Origin: UBA6623 sp965226435
Lineage (GTDB): Bacteria > Acidobacteriota > Terriglobia > Bryobacterales > UBA6623
DNA: 64,000 nt
NCBI GenBank assembly: GCA_965226435.1
Contig: CBDDCY010000006.1
Coordinates: forward strand, 252,183-316,182
Direction: 5' to 3'
The number at the start of each line of letters is the position of its first letter. Within the stretch, counting starts at the first letter, position 1. This document shows, piece after piece, positions 1 to 10,500 of the stretch. Under the pieces are notes generated by a model. The model saw nothing but the letters and a program-made list of their open reading frames with translations, was not told the DNA's origin and did not search any database. The position numbers were made by a program, and so were the translations under genes.

Positions 1-10
1 GGGGGATACG

Positions 11-1840
11 GTGGAATTCGTCCCCGATCAAGCCGCTTATGCACCTACTTTTCCGTTAGGTGCTGGAAACGAGGAAGGGGTTTTGCTCGATCCGAAGCTG
101 CGAACGTCGTGGATGACGGTAACCCCAGGCGGCGCGAGCAGCGACTTTGGGTACTACGCGCAGCCGGAATCAGCGGCCTATTACGGGCAAGGCGATGGCG
201 CCGGGAATCTGTTTCTGGGCTCGTTAGGGGTAAGAATTTCCGCGATTGGAGGGGCGGCATTCCCGGGTGTTCCCTATGCCGGGGTCAAGACCAGTCCGAA
301 TGGCGGCGGTGGCACGATCAACCCGGGAGTCGACCTGGCGGATTTGGAGGCCTTCGAGCGACAGATTCTCAACCCCTCCCGGCGGCTCGCGGTACCGAGG
401 AATCCGGATGGTCCGGTCTTCGTCGCCGACCAGCCCGCGGGGTCGGCGATGAAGGGCGCCCGAACGGGTTTCGTGGTGCGCACCGAGGAGAATAGACCGA
501 CGGGGCTTACGCCACAGGGGCTGGTGGCCGAGCTCAACGAGGGCCCCGCCGGCGAGGCGGCCGAGGGGACCTGGAACACCTTGATCCTAGCCAAGGACGC
601 TTCGGGTCAAGGCGAGGATATCTTGTTCAGTCCGCCGGAGGGCGAGGACACGCTGGCGCAACCGCTCGCCGACGCCCTGATGCGGAACGACCTGTTCCTT
701 GTCATCTCCCGCGACAAGATGGTTCCGTGGAGCGACGACGGGGATGTATCGAACATTGGAATCTTTCAATCCAAGGCAACGATCGGCGACTTCACGCTTA
801 ATCTGGCGCCCTCTTCGCGGGAGGGTCCCCCCGAGGCGGTGGTCCTTTTCAAGTTTCGGACGGACAAGTCGATTCTTGAGCTTGCGGTTGATGTGCAGTC
901 CTGGACGCAACCAGAGAACTTCAACGACAAGACGGGGAGCGACTTCCCGATTCAGCCGTACCTGATCGAATATTTGGAGCCGAACGACAATCCGCGTCTC
1001 GCGTATTTCAACGAGGTCGTGAATTCAGCCGGTTGGACGGGCATTTTGGTGCTCAACTTCGGCATCCACGGCGATGATCTGCCGTTCCAGATGCAAGGGT
1101 TGGTGGGAGGTTTACAGGAACCGCTGCAAGGGCATCACTTCGGCATCGAGGTCAATCAGATCGACCCGAAGACGGCGACCATCGAAGAAAGCTCTCTGTT
1201 CGGGCTGATTCAGTACCCGCCCATCACGCGGTCCCGCGAGAGCTTGCAACGGATTGAGCCACTCCGCCTGCCGGCGACCTACTCAGTAAAGGAGTTGGCG
1301 GTTGTCTTCGCCAACTCGGCGATTGAAGATTTCAGTTGCCTGGTCTATCTAACGATCAACGAGCTGTTCGGTCGTGAGGTCGAATTACGCGACCCCAAGT
1401 TGCAGGAAACGAACACGTTTGAGATCCGCGGCACTTACCAGGATCACGACGGGCAGAGCACTTTCACTTTTACTTGCGAGGACGACAATCACTTCGTGAC
1501 CGTCGTTGAACCCGACACGCCGGTGGCCCGCGTGTTGTCGGGAATCACTATCACCCAGGCGGAGTTTGTCACCCTGAGCGCCGAGCCCAAGGACGATAAG
1601 ACCGAGATCGCCGCGCGCTTCACCTTGCAGGGCGGGCTGGCGTTCAATCCGGATGCGCTGGCGCTTGATTTGTTTTCCTTTGGAGCGGATGAGGTCGCCG
1701 GCCGGGGTGGCGAGAATCTCGCTTTCTCGAAAGCCGCTTTGGACGTTTCCTTCGAGATCCCTCGCGAAAGCAGTGACAACCTGGCGTTGGGGTTTAACCC
1801 GTCGGCGATCACGTTTGACCTATTGAGTCTCGCAAAATAA
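11..1840 (+). pseudogene. 5' part of a large beta-rich protein gene interrupted by an IS630-type element
   Basis: This is the upstream half of a gene cut at 1822 by the insertion at 1823-2915. The last codons before the stop at 1838-1840 belong to the element. Native coding ends at the Leu codon 1820-1822 and resumes in frame at 2918, giving 809 codons in all. The frame is open leftwards to the window edge, so GTG 11, behind a GGGGGA stretch, may be the start or an internal codon. The protein has no signal peptide in view, no transmembrane segment and no recognisable enzyme motif. It is rich in alternating hydrophobic stretches that suggest extended beta structure, such as the segment around FKFRTDKSILELAVDV. 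I do not recognise a characterised family. Its neighbours 3532-11815 share this composition and strand, so it is probably the first visible gene of that set. Confidence 0.7.
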
Positions 1841-2915
1841 AGTGACACCTTTTTGGGGTACGTACGTCTTTGTATGTATGGGAAATACAAAAGGCGTACG
1901 GCGGGATTTCGAGGCCCTGGAGAAGCGCCGTTTCAAAGCGATCCGGTTGGTCGAGCAAGGCTGTAGTCAGTCCGAGACAGCGAGGCGATTGAAGGTCGCG
2001 CGGCAAAGCGTCAGCGAGTGGCTGCGACGATACCGGCGTGACGGCGAAGCCGGGTTGCGCCAGGCCGGCCGCGCCGGCCGTAAGCCGCTGTTGGACGCCG
2101 CGCAGCTCGAACGCCTCGAGGCGTTGCTGCTGGAAGGCCCCGAGGCGCACGGCTTCCCGACGCCGCTGTGGAGCTGTCCGCGGGTCGCTCGTCTGATCGG
2201 AGACGAGTTCGGCGTGCGCTATCACGAGGGCCATGTCTGGAAGATCCCGCGGGCGCTCGGTTGGAGCCCGCAACGGCCCGTCGGCAAAGCGCGGGAGCGC
2301 AACGAAGAGGCCATCCGCGGCTGGCAGCGCAAGACTTGGCCGGCCATTAAAAAAAAGCCCGCAAAGAAGAACGTACGATCGTCTTCATCGACGAAAGCGG
2401 ATTGAGTCAGAAGCCGCATCGTTGCCGCACCTGGGCGCCGCGCGGCGAGACACCGGTGTTGGAGTTCAACTTCAACTGGGACAAGCTGTCGGTGTCGGCC
2501 GGGCTGACGTTGCGCAACTTTTACTTCCGGCTCTATCCCGGCGCGATCGGCGAGCTGGAGGTCATCGACTTCCTGAAGGCTTTGGTGCGCCACATCGACG
2601 GCCCACTGCTGATCGTCTGGGACCGGCTGCCGGCGCACCGCAGCCGCCTGGTGCGGGAGTTCATCCAGCTCTCCGAGGATCACATCGCAACGGAGTACTT
2701 GCCGCCCTATGCGCCGGAGTTGAACCCGGTGGAATACATTTGGGCGTACTGGAAGCAGCACGAGTTGCCCAACGTCTGCCCGAAGGACTACTGGGAACTC
2801 GACGAGCGCGCCCGCAAAGCGCTGCGGCGAATGCGCCGCAAACCGCGCTTGATTACCGCTTTCTGGAAACAGTCTTCTCTTTGTCTCGATTGACAGTATA
2901 TTATGCGAGACTCAG
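1823..2915 (+). mobile_element. IS630-family insertion sequence, 1093 bp, with TA target duplication
   Basis: The ends are imperfect inverted repeats of about 25 bp (1823-1847 and 2891-2915). Both share TGAGTCTCGCA next to the boundary and about 20 of 24 positions match. TA lies immediately outside each end (1821-1822 and 2916-2917), the target duplication typical of the IS630/Tc1 superfamily. Removing the element plus one TA joins codon CTA to GGC and restores one continuous reading frame across 11-3535. The single gene inside is a DDE transposase read in two overlapping frames. Boundaries are seen directly; family assignment follows from the TA duplication and the transposase motifs. Confidence 0.9.
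1878..2893 (+). CDS. IS630-family DDE transposase, made by -1 frameshifting
   Basis: The transposase is encoded in two overlapping frames. The first (ATG 1878) carries helix-turn-helix segments, including SQSETARRLKVARQSVSEWL, and would stop at 2405. The second ends at 2893 and carries the catalytic triad: D in VFIDESGL, D in VWDRLPAH and E in LNPVEYIW. The frames join at a run of eight A (2349-2356) followed by G, containing the slippery heptamer AAAAAAG at 2351-2357. A -1 slip there gives an uninterrupted protein of about 338 residues, the normal IS630 length. All three catalytic acidic residues are present, so the element may still be active. An accidental frameshift is possible, but the slippery site makes programmed shifting likelier. 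Confidence 0.87.
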
Positions 2916-2917
2916 TA

Positions 2918-3535
2918 GGCCGCCCGCCGACGCCGCGGACGGGAAGCCTGGTGGCGAGTCTGCCCTTGACGTTAAGCGGATTCAGGTACTCCGAACAGGG
3001 GCTGACGAAATCGGACTTGGGCGCGGCGCCGGTCGGTTCACCGCAGCTTCTCAATGAAGGCGACGAGGCTGCGACTTACGCGGACTATCCGGCGGCGGCG
3101 CCGAAGTACGCCCTTGAGTTCGTTCTGCCCATGGGGACGCTGGGATCGCTTTCGTCGGTGGGGGTTAGTTTCGACGCGCGGTTGGTGCTGGCTTGGGGCG
3201 AGAGCGAGACGGTCCCGGAAAACGACGCCGCGGCGTTGTTTGTGCAGTTGCCGGCGGTCACACCCGGCATCAAGGGGATGAGCTTGCAGGGAGTGATCGG
3301 CGTCAATTTCGGGGACGCCAGCCTGGCCAAGCTGAAGACCAAGACGCCCGAGGGCGGGGAGCTGGACGCCTACACGATTCTGTTTAACGGTATCGCCCTG
3401 AAGCTGATCGGCATCACATTGCCGCCGGGCGTGATGTTGGATTTCATTCTATTCGCGCCGCCGACGGCGAAAGATCCCAGCCTGGGCAACTTGGGCTGGT
3501 ATCTGGCTTACAACAACGAGGAGGTAAGCGCATGA
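2918..3535 (+). pseudogene. 3' part of the IS-interrupted beta-rich protein gene
   Basis: This is the continuation of the gene that starts at or before 11. The apparent ATG at 2903 lies inside the right end of the insertion and is not the native start. Native sequence begins at GGC 2918, directly after the TA duplication, and runs 205 codons to the stop at 3535. The segment is beta-rich with conserved-looking runs such as LPPGVMLDFILFAPP. Its stop overlaps the next gene by four bases (ATGA 3532-3535), behind a strong GAGGAGGTAAG ribosome site. The original operon was therefore probably translationally coupled here. Function unknown. Ribosomes could still start at 2903 or at the downstream gene. 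Confidence 0.72.
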
Positions 3536-3930
3536 TTGTCGCACCCAGTCACGGTCCGCTGGTGATCGATATCCCGCCGAGTCTGCTGAAAGGGAAGTTC
3601 GAGGCCGGAGACTTGCCGCCCGACCAGCCGATGAACCAGTTCGCCGAGCGGCTCAATCAGGAGTACCCCGGCTTGAACTTACCGACCCTGAACAATGGGG
3701 TCGATCCCGAGAGCAGCTTGGGGACCCTGTGGAAGATCGAGTTACATTTTCTCGAGCCCGAGGGGGCCGGAATCCTCTATGAAGCCGAATTCGCGGCGGA
3801 TTGGAAACCTTTTCCGGACATGGAGTATCCGGACTTTCCGGCCCAGTCACTGCACCTACGGGTGCTTCAAGCAAACTCCGCGCCGCTTCTCGACACGCCG
3901 TCGAGTCGTGGTTCCATAACCATTAACTAA
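3532..3930 (+). CDS. hypothetical protein, 132 aa, of the giant beta-protein locus
   Basis: This small protein starts at ATG 3532, four bases inside the preceding gene, with GAGGAGGTAAG ahead of it. It is acidic and proline-rich, with no signal peptide, transmembrane segment or catalytic motif that I recognise. The middle part (LGTLWKIELHFLEPEGAGILYEAEFAAD) alternates hydrophobic residues as in beta strands. That matches the style of the large proteins on either side. Tight coupling to the upstream gene and 22 bp to the next one point to an operon. Function unknown; a structural partner of the larger proteins is a guess from position only. Confidence 0.72.
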   Translation: MIVAPSHGPLVIDIPPSLLKGKFEAGDLPPDQPMNQFAERLNQEYPGLNLPTLNNGVDPESSLGTLWKIELHFLEPEGAGILYEAEFAADWKPFPDMEYPDFPAQSLHLRVLQANSAPLLDTPSSRGSITIN

Positions 3931-3952
3931 ACGAAAACAAAGAGGATCAACT

Positions 3953-4456
3953 ATGGCTACCCGGAAAAAGACTACCAAGAAGAAAGCTTCGAAGCCCACG
4001 ACGCGAGCCGTTACCCGCAAACCGGCCGCCTCGGGGGCCGCCGTTGACGCATCGAGCATCGCGGTGAAGATGCAGGGAACCCTTAGCGTCTTCGACAACG
4101 AAATCACGATCACCAGTGAAGACCTGGCTGAACTCAAGGAGAAAGGTCTGATTTTGAACATTGACGATCCAATCGTCACCGACGGCAGTGTTCTAGATTT
4201 CGCCAAGTGGGTGACAGAGAAGATCGGGGCGCCGGATTGGACGGGCAGCATGCCCGAGCCTTTGATAAGCCTTCTGAGCGCCAAGGTCACGATCGAAAGG
4301 TTCCACATCCAAGTCAAAACCAGTGTTGAGGCTTTCGCGTTAGGCGTTTCGTTTGATTGGACGGACCCGGACAGTCCGAATGGTTGGCAAATCATCGGAG
4401 ATCTCTACCTCAAACAGTTCGCCATCGATGTTGCAAAGGTTCCCGAGCCGGCCTAA
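3953..4456 (+). CDS. hypothetical protein, 167 aa, with Lys-rich N-terminus
   Basis: It starts at ATG 3953 behind AGAGGA. Residues 1-28 are strongly basic with many Lys, Thr and Ala, a tail of the kind seen in nucleic-acid-binding or disordered regions. Residues 45-165 form an alternating hydrophobic region (ISLLSAKVTIERFHIQVKTS and what follows) resembling the amphipathic strands at the start of the 2412-residue protein downstream. There is no signal peptide or enzyme motif. It lies 22 bp after the 132-aa gene and 120 bp before the giant gene, on the same strand. I do not recognise the family. Confidence 0.7.
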   Translation: MATRKKTTKKKASKPTTRAVTRKPAASGAAVDASSIAVKMQGTLSVFDNEITITSEDLAELKEKGLILNIDDPIVTDGSVLDFAKWVTEKIGAPDWTGSMPEPLISLLSAKVTIERFHIQVKTSVEAFALGVSFDWTDPDSPNGWQIIGDLYLKQFAIDVAKVPEPA

Positions 4457-4576
4457 TCGCTGTCGGAACGAGAATTCGCAAGGAGTCTTAACGGCTGCCG
4501 GAGGTCGGCGCGCGCCCCGTCCGGCTTGAAACTGCCTGATCTCTCGACCCGATCTTTGTTGGACAGGGTCTAACGG

Positions 4577-7500
4577 ATGTCATCGAACAACGAAATTATC
4601 GTCCGGGATGAAAGCGGCAGCGCCTGGAAGATTATGCTGGCGGGGCGGACGACCGTGGCGTACGGCTCCGGCTTCGATATTTACGTCTCGCTTCACTTGG
4701 GTGGGAGCGTCACGGTTATCAAACTGTCGACGAAAGATCCCATCGACCCAAACCAACCGGGCGGCACGATTTCGGTTAAGGACATTGTCGGGTACGTCGC
4801 CGAGCAGTTCGGCTTTCAGATCCCGGATTTCGCGAGCTCAAAGAATCCGCTCGTTCGGATCTGGGATACGATCTATTCCGCGCAGTTCGTTCCGACATTG
4901 GAGGTCTCGCCGTCAGCTTCGAACCGCTACATCAAAGGGAACCTGGATCTTGAAGATCCTCTCAAGATTCCGATCATTGAAATCGAACTCAAGGGTGTCT
5001 ATGTTTCTTACGCCAAAAAGGAGTTCGACTTCGGAATCAACGTCACCATCAACGGCCGAGAGCAGACGCTGATTTACCCGTTTCCGACGCCGCCGCCGGA
5101 GACGCCTGCTTTTAAGCTGAATTATCTGGGAGTCGGGCAGCGAGTCCGCATACCGGACGTCGACAAGATGGACCATGTCGCCGAGGTGATCGCGCGGCTG
5201 CGGGAGGACCTACTCGACGAAGGGGGCGGGGAAGTCCTTACGAAGCTCGGCCAGTATTATCAGCCGGAGAGTCAATGGCTGTTTGGGACGAGCTTGGAGA
5301 TACGCAATCTGCTCGATCTGCAGATCGTCTTCAATGACCCGGTCTTCTACGGCTTGGCGATCGGATTGAGCAAAAAGCCTCTAGACGGGCTCAAGTTCGA
5401 GATCCTCTACAAGAAGATCAGCGAGGATGTGGGCCTCTACTATCTGGACCTGACTCTTCCGATTCAGTACCGCCAGATCGACCTGGCTCAGGTTTCCATC
5501 ACGCTGCCCTCGATTGCGATTTGGATCTACACCAACGGCGATTTCAAAGTCAGCATCGGCTGGCCTCTCGGGGAGCGGTCGATTACGGTGCAGGTTTTTC
5601 CCTTTATCGGGGGTGGTGGTTTCTATTTCGGCAAATTGAGCAGCGCCACGGCGCCCGACATGCCGACCGATGCCAACTACGCGCCGATTCTCGTCTTCGG
5701 CCTGGCGCTGCGTTTGGGCGTGGGGAAGGAGTTCAACAAGGGCATTCTCGTTGCGAGTGTTTCCGTCACTCTCTACGGCATATTCGAGGGGCGGTTGGCG
5801 TGGATTGATCGGTCGGAGACGACCGTGAAACGGGTGCCGCGGGTCGGCGCAAGGCCCACAAACGGAGTGCCGGCGCTACGCGAGACCGCGCGGGCGGAGA
5901 TCGGTTCGATTCCCGACTATTTCAAGTTTCAGGCCACGGTGGGCCTTGTCGGATTGATCCAGGGCGCGGTTGACTTCTCGATCATCAAAGCGACTTTGAC
6001 GGTTCGCGCGGAGGCCTCGGCGAGCATCACCTTTGAAACGCGCAAGGACACCGAAATCGTTCTCAACGCCAACGTGAGCATCAGGCTCAGGGTGGAGATC
6101 GGGGGCTTCAAGATTTTCGGTAAGCGGGTGAGCATTACGATTACCCTCACGTTCAAAGCCGATCTCACACAGCGATTTGTCATCAAGAACGACAGTACGG
6201 CCGCCCAGTTGGCCGCGGCCGTAAAGCCGATTGCCGCGTTGCCGTGGGGGAAACGCTCGACCTCGGCGGTGAAGAATGGAACGATTCATCTCTATTTCGT
6301 CCCGCAAGTGACGGTGGCCGGCGGCGTTCCGCAATTCATCGCGGGGCTGACGATACCAACCGAGCCGGCGGGCGGCGGAAAGATTGAGGACTCCGATTTC
6401 GGCAAATTAGTTAACGCCGTCTCGGGCTGGGTGATCGAGGGTTACTCGACCGTGCGCGGTATCGAGGGCGATGCACGCCGGGAGTTGTTCGACTACGACG
6501 ATCTGGAGCACCTTGGCGATTGCCTGCACGCCGGGGGGGCGCTCAACAGCCGCACTCGACAGGCCTCCCCGCTGACGTACGACGCCATTATCGAAAATCT
6601 GCGCAATGATTTCGATGACTTTGTGTTGGCCGCTTCGCCGCCGGACGACAGCACGACCTGCGCGGCGCCCGAGCAACAAGCCGTCTTTCCGATCTTCGCC
6701 GAGTTGACATTGGCGGCACTCGGTAGGGAAGCGGTGAACTTTCGCGTCAAGAACCCGAAGGATGAGACCTATCGCCAGCGCCTCGGAGACTACTACGACG
6801 AATTGCTGGTCGCCTTCGCGGGTCCCGACAGCGCGGCGCTGCTCGACGTACCCGAGACGGAGTTGCCGTCGATGGCCATGCTGCTTTTCGAGGACTACTT
6901 CGGCCTTATCGCGAACGCGGTTCAGAAGGCGGTGCAGGATAGGGTATTGCCTCCGGGAGCCCTTGCCGGCGATGCGCGGCCGCGGCGCATCTCGTTCGCG
7001 CAAGCTCTCGGCGAGATTGACTACAACCAAATCGCCGGCGCGGCGTCGCGGTTTATGCAGTACGGCATGCGCCCTCCCGCGGGTCCCATCCCGGCGGAAA
7101 AGGCGGATTGGCCGGGGTTGGAGCTGGATGCGATCTACAGCATGACCGGACAGCAGTTCCCGATCACGCTGCCTCCCGATCCTCTTCCCTACGTCGTTGC
7201 CCTCCAGGTTCACGAGAGTGCGGCGGAATGGCTTAAGGCCGATGCGAACTGCCCGCCGACGTTCGTTACGGATAGCGGCTCCCGAGCTGCTTACACTGCT
7301 CTCGCCGCGATCGATGTCGCCCCGGACTTCCTCTCTCTGACGCCCCAAGCGCCTTTGGCCGAGACGCCGCAACAGTTTGTTCTCAAAAACATTACTCCCT
7401 GGGAGGACCCAAAGGGCGTGGAGCCGAGCCCAATTCTCTCGCTATCACAACCGTTGACCCAAGAAATCGCCGCGAACGGAACGCTCGAGCTGGGGGTTTA

Positions 7501-10500
7501 CGGCAAGCCGCCGCCGACTTCGGGCATGAGGCTTCCGGAGGCCCTGCCCTACCGGCGGGCGGTGCGGATCGACCTGACGTTGACTCGGGTGACGCGGCAC
7601 GCCGACGGCGAGGTTTCCCGCGAGGGTGAAGCCATGATCTTCGTCCCGCATACCTATCAGGTGGGTGGAGCGGAGGAGAAGAATCGAAAGTTGCTCGATG
7701 AGCTGTTGAAAAACAGCGAGCAACTCGGCGGAATCGAGGACATATCGCTGCTTTATCCGGTTGGGGGAGACAAGCCCGGCATGGCGTCGGACTCGCTCGA
7801 TTTGAACAAGGTTCTGTTGATCAAGACGAACCTATCGACCGAGAGTAATCCGCCCATGGCGGGGGCGGAGAACGAACGAGACCCGGTCTACGCACGGTTG
7901 ACGCCGGAGGAAAGGGACAAGTTTCTGCGCCTGCTGTGGGAATGCAGCATCGTGAACTCCGGCGGGTTTTACCTCTACTACGAGACCGAGGACGGGGGCG
8001 ATCTTCCCATCGATGATCTGTTCGACGAAGGCGACAGCACGCCGTCTTCGGTATTGGTCACCTTCCCGGGGGGCGAGAACACGCTCTACCCGTTCAACAA
8101 CGTTATCGTCATGGACCCGATGAGCGGCGAGCGCGAGGAAAGCGACAACAGCATTACCTACTACGCGTACCCAACCGGACGGTTCGACTACGACGCCGCC
8201 GTGCCGGCCGGCTGCGTGAGTTTCGAGGTCATCCGCAAGAACCCCAACGCGCAATACACAACTCCGGCGTCCCTGGAGAATACGCCGCACGGATCAACCG
8301 GCCTGACCCGCCGGCAAGTGGTTGAAACGTTGGAAGCGAATGGTATTGGGAAAGACGATGCGCGGTTTGACGCGATGCTTGCCGAGACCGAGGATTTGAA
8401 GATCCAGGTCGAAAATCTCTTCAACCTGCTTCAGTTTCAGATCAACGCTTCTGGAAATGAAGTCCAAGGCTTCGAACAATCGATTTGGAGTTTGCCGATG
8501 GGGCCGGGGCGGGACGACCAAGACCCCGAGGCCCTGGCTGCGTTCGAAGCCGCCGAGGAACCTGACTGGACCTACGCCCAAAGCCCGGCCGTTTACCGCT
8601 TCGCCAAGCAGAACACGGAACTGAGCCGCTACGGCGGGGTAGGAAGCGACTTGTCCGTCACTCTTCGCGTTCTCGACATCTTCGGAAACCTGATCGGGCC
8701 CGACGAGAACAACGCGGTTCTCGAATTCGGCAAGCTCCTCTACCACGACCGCCTGTTGGGCATCGAAGAGTGGCCCGGCAGCTCGATTGAGTACACCGCC
8801 GCCAAGCACGACCCCGGGGCGCAATTCACGGTCGAGATCGCCTTCGACCCGTCGGCCGTTCTGCCCGACGGCGGGAACAGTCCCGGGTTTGGGGACCAAG
8901 CCGCCGATGCGCTGGTCGTCTACAACCGCGTCCACGATCAGCTGAATGATCCCAACACGCAGTTAGAGTTCGGAACGACGCTCGCGCCCGGCACGACGTT
9001 CGCCATCGATAAGGGCCCGCTGACGGCGTATGTCAACGAGATTAGGAACTTCCTCGAAAGCGTCAGCGAGGGCGGCAGCCGTTTCGCGACGGAAGCCCCG
9101 ACCGTGCAATGCGAATTTGTGATCACGGATGAGATGTTGGCCGCGCAGGAAGCCGACATCTTTCCCGTGGATCTGTGGATTCTGTTTTGGCGAACCCGAT
9201 ACGTCGATGAGGAAACGACGAAAAAGAATCCTCGGGCTAAGCAGGTCCTGATCGAAGTCCCGCCGCATGTGCCGCGGCAGCCGACCTTTGACGATGCCGA
9301 CTTGGCGGCCCGAGCCGGTGTCGCCGGCGATGACGAGACGTCGCGATTGTCGGCTTTCGCGAAACAATTCGAGGAAGCCTTCAGCGGCCTACGGGTCGCC
9401 CTGGGCGCGGCCACGCCGACTCAGCGACCTCGGCAACTGGCGGGACCGGCGGGAGAAGACGGCGGCCGCCGGTGGGCGGCGTCCGAGCAAGCGGATGACG
9501 ATGTCAACATCTTCGCTGTGCGGCTGGGTCCGGAAGGTATTCACATTACACCCGACCCGAAGCAGCGCTTCTATTTCGCGCCCAAGCCGCTTTCGACGTC
9601 GCTGCTATCCGACGACTTCGTCGTGCGGGAATACAAATCCGACTGGAACGGCGACCCTTGCGGCGGGGGACCGGAGTGCGACTTCACGGAGATTTCGACG
9701 ACGTTCTCGAATGTGGATTTGGATGTCTGGGCGCTGGAATTTCTGGGGGCGTTTGACTCCTTCTTGGAACCGGAAATGTCATTGCCGGTCGCCCAACTCA
9801 ACGCGGCGAAATACGCCGAGCTGATGGGCTACAAGGAAGATATCGCCGAGGCGATCCGGGAAAGCTTGACACCCGTGCTCGAGGATGCCGACTGCCCGCC
9901 GCCCAGCGCCGCGCAGCTCGACCAGGCCAAGGACGTTTTCTATCAGCGGCTCCTGGTAACGCTTTCGAGTGCTTATCAGGTCAACAGCGTCAGCCAAATA
10001 CCCGTTCAAGTGACGGTACCGCACTACAATCCCAACAGCCCCTACGAGACAAAGCTTTACGGCAATGTTTCGGCTCCCGCGCCGCCGCCGGGCACGGATC
10101 GCACCGGCGATGGGCAGCCCCACGCGACATTCTCGACCTCGAAAGTGAAATTGGGGCCGTTGGGAGCCTCAGCGATCGGGACCGAGACCTTCGATCAGGT
10201 ATTGACGTTCTTGTTCAGCTCGGCTGATCCGATCAAGAAGCGTTCGTTCCAGTCGGACCTGCTCTACCACCTCAGTTTCATCGAAACCGAGATTCCCAAA
10301 GCCGAGGACCCGGCGGAGAAACCGGGGTATCTGCCCTCCTCGTGGTTGAAGTTCGTTTTGACCTCGGACAAGGGAGAGCCGGACACATTTTTTGATGTGG
10401 CACTGGGGGATTTCGATATCCCGATTCCATTGCGACAGTACCCGATTTTGCCGTCGCTGAGTGAGCAGTCCGTCGCGGCTTCCTATAAGCCCGGCGGCAA

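Noticed and set aside
2233..3057. 274-codon frame spanning the end of the IS element and host DNA
   Set aside because: It overlaps the transposase in a wrong frame and crosses the element boundary; not conserved-looking.
6407..7372. 321-codon minus-strand frame inside the giant gene
   Set aside because: Arg/Gly-rich shadow with no motif; the plus-strand gene is uninterrupted over 7.2 kb.
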